Shown here in pieces: positions 13,525 to 21,152 of a DNA stretch of 33,697 nt. This stretch comes from Salinimicrobium sp049687495 (lineage in GTDB: Bacteria; Bacteroidota; Bacteroidia; Flavobacteriales; Flavobacteriaceae): NCBI GenBank assembly GCA_049687495.1, contig JBAVJB010000043.1, positions 1 through 33,697 on the forward strand. Direction: 5' to 3'. How positions within the stretch are numbered: position 1 is the first letter of the stretch; each line of letters starts with the position of its first letter. Below the pieces are notes generated by a model. That model was not told the origin of the DNA. It searched no databases and saw only the letters and a list, made by a program, of their open reading frames with translations. Both the position numbers and the translations under genes were made by a program.

Positions 13525-15120
13525 TTAACGACTGTTTTGAAGAGGTGTCAAAAATGTCATTTTTGACACCTCTTCTTTCTGCGGAATGAAGCTCATGGCC
13601 CGCTCGGCAATAGCTGTGATGGAAAGGCTGGGATTCACGCCGGGATTGCTGGAGATCATGGAGCCGTCGATCACGTAAAGCCCTTTATAGCCAAAAACCT
13701 CATTTTTGCTGTTGATCACTCCTTCCGAAGCATCTTTGCCCATCACCGCACCCCCAAGAATATGGGCCGTGGTGGGAATTCCCGCGAGACTTTCGAGCGC
13801 AAACGAGGTGGATTTTCCATTCACGATCCTGCTGTATCTTTTTGTCAGCTCTGTAGATTCAGGGATATCTGAAGTTGGTTTATTCCCGTGGCTCACCCCG
13901 GTGCCAAGCATCCCGAACCGGTTCCTCTTCAGCTTTAAAGTGCTGTCCACGCTTTGCATGAATAAAAGTACGGTCGTACTCCTGGACCAGCTGGAGACGA
14001 AATAGGTTTTGAACCAGGAAAACGGTGCTGAAAGTAGCTGCCCAAAAATGTGAAAAATCCGGGTTATTGGATTCTTACCTTTTGCCAGTGGCAGGTGCAG
14101 CAGTTTCCAAAAGCCTGAGCCGCGGGAATAGCGCACCACCTCCAAATGACTGTTGTCGTCGGTATGCAACAGGCTGCCAATGGCCACGCCTTTGGACATG
14201 TCTTTGTCTTTGTCTTTTGTCGAAACGCTGATCAGGGTCTCATTATTCGTCCTGATGTCGTCGCCCAGTTTTTCTGAAAGCTTCGGAAGGGAACTTTCTT
14301 TCAGCTTTAGTAACAGTTTTAAAGTTCCCAAAACTCCGCCCGAAAAGATCACTGCTTTGGCCGCAAACTTCTTTTTCTTCGGAAAAAAGGAAGTACTGCT
14401 CTTGCTGTACACTTCATAACCTTCTGCGGAAGATTTCACGTCAAAAACCTCATTTTCGGCAAGTATTGTGGCGCCGTTTTGCTGCGCCAGGTACAGGTAA
14501 TTTTTGTCCAGCGTGTTCTTTGCATTGTACCTGCAGCCCGTCATACAGCCGCCGCAGAATTTGCAGCCGGCACGGTCGGGACCTTTGCCGTTGAAGTAAG
14601 GATCTTTGACAGTTTCTCCCGGTTTTCCGAAGTAGACCGCCACATTGGGAGCTTCAAAATGTTCTTTCCGGTGCATTTCTTCAGCCATTTGCTCCAGGGC
14701 GAGATCGGCATCAAAAAGCTTCGGATTTGGTGCCGCACCCAGCATCTGCAATGCTTTTTTATAGTGAGGCTTTAGTTCAGTTTCCCAATCGGCCAGTGGG
14801 CTCCAGCTACCGGTGCTGTAAAATGCCTTTTTTGGAACCGGAAGCGTGTTGGCATAAACCAAACTTCCGCCGCCCACACCGGTGCCCGAAATCACTGCAA
14901 CATGCCTGAAGATGCTGAGTTTCATAATTCCGAAGAAGCGCAGGGCGGGCACCCAAAGCCATTTCTTCAGGTTCCAGTTGGTCTTCGGGAAATCTTCGGC
15001 TTTGAACCATTTTCCTTTTTCGATCACCAGCACCTTGTAACCTTTTTCGGAAAGCCGCAAAGCGCTCACTGAGCCGCCAAAGCCGCTGCCAATAATGATA
15101 TAGTCATAATCCCGGTCCAT
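13525..15120 (-). CDS. GMC-family FAD-dependent oxidoreductase (cholesterol-oxidase-like)
   Basis: A 531-residue flavoprotein. It begins with the FAD-binding Rossmann motif YIIIGSGFGGSVSALRL (about 7-23) and VLVIEKG, followed by the GMC block SGTGVGGGSLVYANTL (about 78-93). Four cysteines at 186, 189, 192 and 196 (CKFCGGCMTGCRYNAKNT) are shared with cholesterol-oxidase-like GMC proteins and could hold an iron-sulfur cluster. The C-terminal GMC block ends in DGSMISSNPGVNPSLSITAIAERAMSF. It should oxidise an alcohol or sterol-like substrate; the identity is unknown. It lies nine bases downstream of an MFS transporter gene, so the two are co-transcribed. The last 13 residues are encoded by a perfect hairpin (13539-13575), and the normal end may lie just before it. 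Confidence 0.92.
   Translation of the reverse strand: MDRDYDYIIIGSGFGGSVSALRLSEKGYKVLVIEKGKWFKAEDFPKTNWNLKKWLWVPALRFFGIMKLSIFRHVAVISGTGVGGGSLVYANTLPVPKKAFYSTGSWSPLADWETELKPHYKKALQMLGAAPNPKLFDADLALEQMAEEMHRKEHFEAPNVAVYFGKPGETVKDPYFNGKGPDRAGCKFCGGCMTGCRYNAKNTLDKNYLYLAQQNGATILAENEVFDVKSSAEGYEVYSKSSTSFFPKKKKFAAKAVIFSGGVLGTLKLLLKLKESSLPKLSEKLGDDIRTNNETLISVSTKDKDKDMSKGVAIGSLLHTDDNSHLEVVRYSRGSGFWKLLHLPLAKGKNPITRIFHIFGQLLSAPFSWFKTYFVSSWSRSTTVLLFMQSVDSTLKLKRNRFGMLGTGVSHGNKPTSDIPESTELTKRYSRIVNGKSTSFALESLAGIPTTAHILGGAVMGKDASEGVINSKNEVFGYKGLYVIDGSMISSNPGVNPSLSITAIAERAMSFIPQKEEVSKMTFLTPLQNSR
13539..13575. terminator. 18-bp perfect palindrome at the end of the GMC gene
   Basis: GAAGAGGTGTCAAAAATG (13539-13556) and its exact complement (13558-13575) flank one T. 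The apex is AAAAATGTCATTTTT. It would form a very stable hairpin in RNA from either strand, but it lies inside the reading frame of the GMC gene and has only weak T runs. Its role as a terminator is therefore only probable. Confidence 0.6.
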
Positions 15121-15129
15121 GATCTAAAA

Positions 15130-16320
15130 CTACGTTTTTTCCGCAGAAACCGGAAGCTTCTTTCTGTAAAGCGACCACAATCCGACAGCCGGACCGAGGG
15201 AAAGTAACAGAAAGAGGTAAAAAGGAGAAATTTCGGCAAGCAAAAAATTCAGCAACTGAATGCTGAAAATGGTAATGGCAAAACCAATCGAGTTTACAAT
15301 GGTCAATGCTGTTCCGCGGGATTCAGCTTCAGAATTTTGCGCCACAAGAGTGGAAAATAAAGGGGAATCGGCCACCACGACCAGGCCCCAAAAAATGAGA
15401 AAGGTCAGCAGTATGCTTTCCGAAGCAAAAAAGAAAATGAGTGGGGAAAGAAGGCAGCAGCAACCGGAGAGAAAAAGCGTAGAGGCAGCTGTCCTTTTAG
15501 TTCCTGCAATTTTAGAGAGATAACCTCCGGCCACACAGGCGAGACCACCGGTGCCAATGATCATAAAGGAATACAGCGAAACCGGAAGCTCTGTAAAATG
15601 ATATTTTTGATAAGCGATGAGGATCACCGGCACAAAGGTCCAGTAGGCATAGAGTTCCCACATATGGCCAAAGTAGCCAAAGGCGGCTGCCCGAAAAGGC
15701 GGATTTTTAAACACCTTCCAAAAAGCCGAAAAATCTTTGTTGAGCCTGGGGCTTCTAAAAGGACCATCGGGGACCAGCAGGAGAATGAGCAAACCTCCCA
15801 ACACGGCAAGCGAGGAGGTGGCGATCATCACCAGTTTCCAGGGAAGATCGCCGGAGGTGAAAATATTCAGAAAATGAGGAAAAGCAGTGCCTAACACCAA
15901 AGCACCCACCAGGTATCCCAGCGAAGTACCCAAACCCTTTTCAAAATGATCGGCAGCGAGTTTCATTCCAACGGGATAAATTCCGGCGAGGGAAAACCCG
16001 GTAAGAAATCTGAGCAACAAGAGACTCTCCAGCGAATTGTGCGGCAGCAGAACTCCGCTGTTAAATGCGGCGCCAAAAATGGCAGAAATAAAGAAAACTT
16101 TTGAAGGGGAAAACCTGTCGGCTATACTTAAAAATGCAAATAATAAGGTGCCTGAAATAAACCCGAACTGCACGGCCGAAGTGAGGTGGCCCAAAGCAGC
16201 AGGAGTAAGCCGGAAGGTCTCAATGAGGCTTGTCATGACGGCGTTGCCTGCGAACCAGAGAGAGGTGCAGCAAAATTGTGCAAACACGATAACAGGTAGA
16301 ATTAGCCGCGACCGGTACAT
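15130..16320 (-). CDS. major facilitator superfamily (MFS) transporter
   Basis: A 396-residue integral membrane protein with about 12 hydrophobic helices. The N-terminus (LPVIVFAQFCCTSLWFAGNAVMTSLIETF) and the Gly-rich helix FLTGFSLAGIYPVGMKLAADHFEKGLGTSLGY (about 105-135) are typical of MFS proteins of the nitrate/cyanate-like or sugar-like groups. TSAVQFGFISGTLLFAF is the loop 2-3 region. The substrate is unknown. It is the first gene of a two-gene operon with the GMC oxidoreductase (9-bp gap), which suggests that it may import or export the oxidase substrate or product. No regulator is adjacent. Confidence 0.9.
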   Translation of the reverse strand: MYRSRLILPVIVFAQFCCTSLWFAGNAVMTSLIETFRLTPAALGHLTSAVQFGFISGTLLFAFLSIADRFSPSKVFFISAIFGAAFNSGVLLPHNSLESLLLLRFLTGFSLAGIYPVGMKLAADHFEKGLGTSLGYLVGALVLGTAFPHFLNIFTSGDLPWKLVMIATSSLAVLGGLLILLLVPDGPFRSPRLNKDFSAFWKVFKNPPFRAAAFGYFGHMWELYAYWTFVPVILIAYQKYHFTELPVSLYSFMIIGTGGLACVAGGYLSKIAGTKRTAASTLFLSGCCCLLSPLIFFFASESILLTFLIFWGLVVVADSPLFSTLVAQNSEAESRGTALTIVNSIGFAITIFSIQLLNFLLAEISPFYLFLLLSLGPAVGLWSLYRKKLPVSAEKT

Positions 16321-16354
16321 TAGTAATCAAATCTACGGCTAAGAAACAAAATCT

Positions 16355-16603
16355 TTAGAAGACCTTGTCTTTGATCTTTTTGATCGGGCTTTTCTTTTTC
16401 TCGCGGGTGTCAATCCCGAAGAATTCAATTACCGGACAAACCCTGGTGATGGCACTTTCAGAAATCAAAGCTCCCACGATCATGGAACTCAATCCGCTCA
16501 AATGCCCTTTTTTACCTTTAAGTAAGAAGTAGCCTCCTACAAGGAGTGCGGGGCCTACTAAACTTCGGATCAACTGATCTTTTTTACCTACATTCTCTTT
16601 CAT
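16355..16603 (-). CDS. DUF2892 small membrane protein
   Basis: An 82-residue protein with two membrane segments (about 13-29 and 36-54), a positively charged N-terminus and a strongly basic C-terminal tail (TREKKKSPIKKIKDKVF). The pattern LVGPALLVGGYFLLKGKKGHLSGL and RVCPVIEFFGIDT matches the DUF2892/YgaP membrane domain. It lies 34 bases upstream of the MFS gene on the same strand and may be co-transcribed. Its function is unknown. A second DUF2892 gene in the window lies in the rhodanese operon. Confidence 0.82.
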   Translation of the reverse strand: MKENVGKKDQLIRSLVGPALLVGGYFLLKGKKGHLSGLSSMIVGALISESAITRVCPVIEFFGIDTREKKKSPIKKIKDKVF

Positions 16604-16930
16604 TGGTTGGTGATTTTTCTTGTTCTAGTTTCAATTTTCATGAATTTATAATTTAAGAAAAAATCGGATGTTTTGAAAGCGAAAGCAAGGCTATTATGCT
16701 TCGAATTTCTCCTGCCGTTTAGGTGAAAGTATTTCTAAAAATTCTGTTGTGGCTGTAGCTCACCGGTCATGTTCATGACCTTGCCAAAGCGTTGAGAAGC
16801 GGGAGAAAAGAAATAAAAGCGCAAAGTGCAGAGATCTATTTTTCTGAAAAAACCTGTTTCTGCAGGTCAAAATGAGCTTCAGAAATAGCTTTATGATCTA
16901 CGGCAAAAGTTCGGCAAAGGCGGTGGCCAT
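16604..16930. other. 327-bp intergenic region with palindromes
   Basis: No ORF is supported here. I see a short perfect inverted repeat GGTCATG-TT-CATGACC (16765-16780) that could be an operator, and a weak hairpin ACCTG/CAGGT (16852-16867) followed by Ts on the minus strand, which could end the gene at 16931-18394. The region must also hold the promoter of the DUF2892 gene. No other structure was recognised. Confidence 0.5.
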
Positions 16931-18394
16931 TTAGTTTTGAACCGAACCGGCAGGTTTGATAAGATTTTCGGCCATTCCATCAAAGACGAAGAAGTGGAAA
17001 GGCAAGACCGAGTACCAGTAAAGCCTTCCGGCAATACCTGTAGGCCGAAAAGTAGCAGTTTGCTTCAGGAAATTTTCACCGTTCCGGTTGATGATCTTAA
17101 ATTCCAGCCAGGCCTCCCCGGGCAATTTCATTTCGGCATACAGCAACAGCCGTTTGTTTTTCTTATCGGCGGCCAAAACCCTCCAAAAATCCAGGGTGTC
17201 CCCGGCATTGATGCTGTTGAGGTTGGTCCTGCCGCGCCTAAGGCCTACGCCACCGGCCATTTTATCAAGAATGCCGCGGGCTTTCCACAACCAGTTGCCA
17301 TAGTACCAGCCGGTGGTGCCGCCAATTGACCAGATGTTCTCAAGCACCTTATCAGGATCTCCTTTGATCTTTTTTTCCCTAACGTCACTAAAACAACCGT
17401 CTGTAGGCACGTTGATGTTATCCAGCAGCGCCTGAGCATCGCTGGAGGAAAAGGAATCTTTCCAGCTGGAGATCACGTTGTTTTGTTCGATCTTCTGAAA
17501 TGCAAGTTCCACCGCTTTTTTATACGGGATGGGTTCAATATTCAGCATTTTTGGCAGGTCATTCGGCCTGGCGATCACTTCCACCTTCATACTATCCACC
17601 AGGTTTATGGCCAGCCGGTAAGAGGTGGACGTAACAAAATAGAGCCAGTAGGAGGAGAGCCGGGGAGTCATGATGGGTACAGTAAAAATATGCCGGTTTA
17701 ACCCGCGCACTTCGGCAAACTGAAGCAGCATTTCCTTGTAGGTCAATACATCCGGGCCGCCCACGTCATAACCTTTTCCATAGGTTTCCTTCCGCAGTAA
17801 AACCCCCGAGAGAAAAGAAAGCACGTCTCTAATAGCAATTGGCTGGCTTTTGGTGTTGACCCATTTTGGTGTGATCATTACGGGCAGCTTCTCGGCCAGG
17901 TCACGAATGATCTCAAAAGAAGCGCTGCCCGAACCAACAATAATACCTGCCCTTATTGTAGTTAACGGAATCGTGCTTTTAGAAAGCAGCTGCTCTACAT
18001 TTTTACGGGAAGTAAGGTGCTTTGAAAGTTTCTTTTCATTGGCGATACCCGTGAGATAGATGATCTGCTGCGCGCGCGTTGGCTTTATCAGCTTCAGGAA
18101 ATTCCTGGCCGACTGCTCTTCCAGCTCCTCGAAATCACCTTTGACCGAACTCATGGAATGTATGAGATAATAGGCCGCGTCTATATCTTTAATGGCTTCG
18201 GAAGAAGGCAACTCCTCCAGGAAATCCACCTCAAAAACGGAAATATTTGGGTTGGTGTAGATCCCTTCTGAAGGAAAGCGGCTCTTATCCCGAACGCAGC
18301 AAACCACCTCGTGGCCCTCACCCAGTAAAACCGGAAGCAGCCTTTTTCCAATATAGCCGGTGGCACCGGTAAGCAGGATCTTTTTAGGTTCCAT
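16931..18394 (-). CDS. NAD(P)-binding SDR-like protein with C-terminal DUF2867 domain
   Basis: A 487-residue two-domain cytoplasmic protein. Residues of about 1-300 form an extended SDR/NAD(P)-binding fold (ILLTGATGYIGKRLLPVL at the start, then DAAYYLIHSM, YLTGIANE, LTTIRAGIIVGSGSASFEIIRDL), with the TGATGYIG cofactor loop intact. Residues of about 325-480 (DKVLENIWSIGGTTGWYYGNWLWKARG, GDTLDFWRVL, MKLPGEAWLEF, LPFHFFVFDGM) are the DUF2867 region. This domain pair is found in bacterial nucleoside-diphosphate-sugar-epimerase-like proteins of unknown function. It is 50 bp downstream of mgsA; a 15-nt palindrome at 18409-18423 lies in the gap, close to its start. Confidence 0.88.
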   Translation of the reverse strand: MEPKKILLTGATGYIGKRLLPVLLGEGHEVVCCVRDKSRFPSEGIYTNPNISVFEVDFLEELPSSEAIKDIDAAYYLIHSMSSVKGDFEELEEQSARNFLKLIKPTRAQQIIYLTGIANEKKLSKHLTSRKNVEQLLSKSTIPLTTIRAGIIVGSGSASFEIIRDLAEKLPVMITPKWVNTKSQPIAIRDVLSFLSGVLLRKETYGKGYDVGGPDVLTYKEMLLQFAEVRGLNRHIFTVPIMTPRLSSYWLYFVTSTSYRLAINLVDSMKVEVIARPNDLPKMLNIEPIPYKKAVELAFQKIEQNNVISSWKDSFSSSDAQALLDNINVPTDGCFSDVREKKIKGDPDKVLENIWSIGGTTGWYYGNWLWKARGILDKMAGGVGLRRGRTNLNSINAGDTLDFWRVLAADKKNKRLLLYAEMKLPGEAWLEFKIINRNGENFLKQTATFRPTGIAGRLYWYSVLPFHFFVFDGMAENLIKPAGSVQN

Positions 18395-18408
18395 AAAAAA
18401 GGATCTTT

Positions 18409-18423
18409 TCCGTAAGTTACGGA
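18409..18423. promoter_or_regulatory. 15-nt perfect palindrome, possible operator
   Basis: TCCGTAAGTTACGGA is a perfect 7-bp inverted repeat around one G. It lies 15 bases before the ATG of the 16931-18394 gene and after the mgsA stop. No run of T follows it, so it is not an obvious terminator. A protein-binding site is possible but unproven. Confidence 0.4.
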
Positions 18424-18444
18424 ATTATCGATCTTTTTCCATCT

Positions 18445-18810
18445 CTAATCCTCTTCCAGGATGATCAGGTCTGCCGAGGCGCGGTTTAGGGCAATAGGGA
18501 TATTGTTGATCACGGCAGTGCGAATAAGGGTTTGAATGTCATGCTCATGCCCATGCGGAGTTTCGGCATCAATGAAGAAAATGATCTTGTGCACCTCTCC
18601 CTGCAGGATCCTTGCAGCAAGCAGGATGTCACCGCCGCTGGGCCCGTGGCCAAAGCCCTGCACGTTAAGGTCCAGCATGTCGTTGAGCAGCTTGGAGGTA
18701 TTCGTGGTGCCAATGCAGTTGTAATTTTGAAGCGCATCTTTGTGAACCTTCGCCCAGTTCAAAAGATCGGTTTTACGGCTGTTATGAGCGATTAAAGCAA
18801 TTGTATCCAT
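18445..18810 (-). CDS. mgsA: methylglyoxal synthase homologue
   Basis: A 121-residue protein of the methylglyoxal synthase family, which converts dihydroxyacetone phosphate to methylglyoxal. I choose the ATG at 18810, because MDTIALIAHNSRK aligns with the family start and the ten residues before it match nothing. Conserved features: His9 (IALIAHN), the GTT phosphate loop (IGTTNTSKLL), GPSGGD with Asp61, IIFFID with Asp81, and His88/Asp91. Relative to E. coli the residue after the first His is Asn instead of Asp20, and GPMGGDQQ has become GPSGGDIL. Both sites belong to the active-site region, so activity may be altered. Identity with the family is clear, function less so. Confidence 0.85.
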   Translation of the reverse strand: MDTIALIAHNSRKTDLLNWAKVHKDALQNYNCIGTTNTSKLLNDMLDLNVQGFGHGPSGGDILLAARILQGEVHKIIFFIDAETPHGHEHDIQTLIRTAVINNIPIALNRASADLIILEED

Positions 18811-18879
18811 TTTGGTTGTTATTTGCTGCAAATTTACCAATTGTAAAAGTCCCTTTCGGAAAGAAATGAAAAGAAATGA

Positions 18880-19716
18880 TCAGGTTTTTGTATCTGAAGG
18901 ATCGTTGTCCACATCATAGGTGATTCCCATGGCGACCATAAAAAGTCCGTAGCAAATAGTGCCAATTGCTACCAACACAAAAGGCAGGTTACCAATGTTT
19001 TCTCCAATGAAATTAAAGGCTTTGTCGGTATTGACCGAGTGGCCTGCATCTTTTGTAAAACCTGCAACGAGCAGGGAGAAACCAATAATACCAATAATGA
19101 TCCCCCTTGCCGAATAGCCCATCCAGCCAAAGAAATGGATCAACTGCTTTTTTTCTTTATTGAAGCGGGCAATGTCCAGCCTTTCCCGGTATCCATGTGA
19201 TAACCCGTAAAAGAATTGGACAACTGCGGTGGCAAAAATGGCAATTCCAAGGCCTATTACCAGCCATCTTCCCCAATCCTGCTCCAGGAACTGCGCAATG
19301 GTTTCCCTCTGTTGCCGCGGCTGCCCATGCTCATGAAGTCTTCCGAAGTTAAAAAGCGCTTTGGCCGCCGCATAGGCGATAAAAGCATCGGCCAGGCTGC
19401 TTAAGCCAATGCCGGTCCTTTTGCTCATTCCGGAAAAGTCACTTCCGTATTTGTAAGGATCTTTAATGGCTTCAAAGATCCGCCAGATCACAAAACTTAC
19501 CAATCCTAAGAGAATGAGGCCTACAATTATTTTTCCGAAGAAGTAGTCATCGAGGAAGGCCAGCAAACTTTTTGCATCGGCGCCACCATGTTTTATCCTC
19601 AAAAATGAAAGAATGGCGATAACGCCGATTGAAGAATAGATGAGGGCGGTAGAAAAACTGCCGAAAACAGGCAGAAAATTTATAAATCTGTCTTTTTTAC
19701 TTATCCAGGTCATCAA
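18880..19716 (-). CDS. DUF1206 membrane protein
   Basis: A 278-residue membrane protein with about six hydrophobic segments arranged as three repeated pairs, which is the DUF1206 layout. Repeated phrases of the type GFIIWR-xF-A-DP are seen (VIWRIFEAIKDPYKYGSD), and each repeat starts with a Gly-rich helix (SYSSIGVIAIL, GLSSLADAFIAYAAAKALF, GYSARGIIIGIIGFSLLVAGF). The function of the family is unknown. The start could be either of two adjacent ATGs at 19716 or 19713. It is upstream of mgsA on the same strand with a 69-bp gap, so co-transcription is possible but not clear. The divergent sterol-desaturase gene begins 79 bp away. Confidence 0.88.
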   Translation of the reverse strand: MMTWISKKDRFINFLPVFGSFSTALIYSSIGVIAILSFLRIKHGGADAKSLLAFLDDYFFGKIIVGLILLGLVSFVIWRIFEAIKDPYKYGSDFSGMSKRTGIGLSSLADAFIAYAAAKALFNFGRLHEHGQPRQQRETIAQFLEQDWGRWLVIGLGIAIFATAVVQFFYGLSHGYRERLDIARFNKEKKQLIHFFGWMGYSARGIIIGIIGFSLLVAGFTKDAGHSVNTDKAFNFIGENIGNLPFVLVAIGTICYGLFMVAMGITYDVDNDPSDTKT

Positions 19717-19795
19717 ACGAGAAGATAGCTATATTTTTCTTAAGATTTGAACAGGAAATCCTAAGCCTGACCTAATTTTTTTTAAATTATGGGCT

Positions 19796-20560
19796 ATGAA
19801 TGAGATCCTAAAGTTTGACGGGAGTATTTGGCAGGCCTTCCTGGTCTATACGCTTATCTTCTTTTTTGCGATCCTCTTCAGGTATTTTGTTGCGGCCGGG
19901 ATCTTTTATTATTACTACTACGTCAAAAATTTCAAAAAATACGACGAAAGGCGACTAAGCAAGAGGCTGGCAAAAAAGGAACAGCTAAAAAAGGAGATCA
20001 TTTGGAGTGTCAAAAGTTCGGCTATTTTTGCCTTTTTTGGAGCCCTAACTTACTGGCTGTGGCAGCAGGAGCTTACTGCCGTTTATCTCGATCCGGGAAA
20101 ATTTGGGATATGGTATTTACCGGTGAGCCTCCTTATAGTTTCCCTGCTTCACGAAACCTATTATTATTGGGTGCACCGCTGGATGCATCACCCAAAGATC
20201 TTCAGGACGGTCCACAAGGTACATCATGACAGCCGAATTCCCACACCCTGGACGGCTTTCTCCTTTCATCCCTGGGAAAGTCTGTTGGAAGCAGTGGTCC
20301 TGCCGTTAATCCTGCTGGTGGTTCCGGTAAATGTTTATGTGCTTGGGCTTTATTTGTTGCTGATGACGGTGAGCAGCGTGATCAATCATCTGGATATAGA
20401 GATCTATCCTGAGAGGTTCCAAAAAAGCAATTTTGGAAGGCTATTTATCGGGGCGACCCATCACCACCATCATCACAGGGAATTCAATACCAATTACGGG
20501 CTGTATTTTACCTTTTGGGATAAGTTGATGTCAACCGAGAATAAAAAGATGCAGCAATAG
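19796..20560 (+). CDS. sterol desaturase / fatty acid hydroxylase family protein
   Basis: A 254-residue di-iron membrane oxygenase with several hydrophobic helices. The histidine box set that ligates two irons is present: HETYYYWVHRWMHH (119-132), HKVHH (140-144), HPW (158), a NH at 197-198 and a run of six His at 222-227 (THHHHHHREFNTNYG). Spacing agrees with the FA_hydroxylase superfamily, whose members hydroxylate or desaturate sterols, carotenoids or fatty acids in the membrane. The substrate is unknown; in flavobacteria lipids or carotenoids are likely candidates. The stop lies one base from the stop of the convergent lipoprotein gene, without a terminator hairpin between them. Confidence 0.92.
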   Translation: MNEILKFDGSIWQAFLVYTLIFFFAILFRYFVAAGIFYYYYYVKNFKKYDERRLSKRLAKKEQLKKEIIWSVKSSAIFAFFGALTYWLWQQELTAVYLDPGKFGIWYLPVSLLIVSLLHETYYYWVHRWMHHPKIFRTVHKVHHDSRIPTPWTAFSFHPWESLLEAVVLPLILLVVPVNVYVLGLYLLLMTVSSVINHLDIEIYPERFQKSNFGRLFIGATHHHHHHREFNTNYGLYFTFWDKLMSTENKKMQQ

Positions 20561-20561
20561 G

Positions 20562-21092
20562 CTAATCTACTCTCTTAAAAGGCATTTCTTCTGAAAAAAT
20601 GTTTTTCTTGAGCAGCCTTTTGAACTGTTTTTTGCCGGGGTTGATGAGGTAGTGGTCAAAACTGCCGTCATCGTTGTAGACCTTTTTTACCTGCAGGTCT
20701 TTTTGCAGATCGGCAATAATGGCCTTTTCTTCATCTTCCTGCATATCTATGAAGTAGACCGAAAAGTTGTCATTGTCCTTCACTTTAATAGGGAAAACTT
20801 CCCATTCTTCTTCATCCTGAAGGCTGATGATGTACCAATCGTCCATCTTTTTTAAAGCACAATCTTTGGGAGTAATATCTCCCGACAATTGTACTGGATC
20901 TCCTCCACGAAAAATAAAAGAAGTTGATGCTACCACAAGGGTGTCGATATCTTCACTTACAAAAGTGCCCAGCATATTTTCGGGAAATTCCTTTAAAACA
21001 GGGCTGTCTTTAGGTTGGGCAGAAGTGAATAAAATACTGTTACAGGATTGCAACGAGAAAAACAGGACTAGAAGAGCGGCAAATTTTCTCAT
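20562..21092 (-). CDS. small lipoprotein, function unknown
   Basis: A 176-residue protein with a lipoprotein signal (MRKFAALLVLFFSLQSCNS; Cys17 in SLQSC). The mature part is acidic and probably beta-rich (MLGTFVSEDIDTLVVASTSFIF, WYIISLQDEEEWEVFPIKV), with a basic C-terminal tail (KKQFKRLLKKNIF). I do not recognise a family. It probably faces the periplasm or cell surface. It is the downstream partner, on the same strand and 60 bp away, of the kinase-like membrane protein gene, so the two may be transcribed together. Confidence 0.78.
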   Translation of the reverse strand: MRKFAALLVLFFSLQSCNSILFTSAQPKDSPVLKEFPENMLGTFVSEDIDTLVVASTSFIFRGGDPVQLSGDITPKDCALKKMDDWYIISLQDEEEWEVFPIKVKDNDNFSVYFIDMQEDEEKAIIADLQKDLQVKKVYNDDGSFDHYLINPGKKQFKRLLKKNIFSEEMPFKRVD

Positions 21093-21152
21093 GATCTGGT
21101 AATTTAGTCATGGGAGGCGACTGGTATCTTAAATTTACTGCTATTTGAGGAA

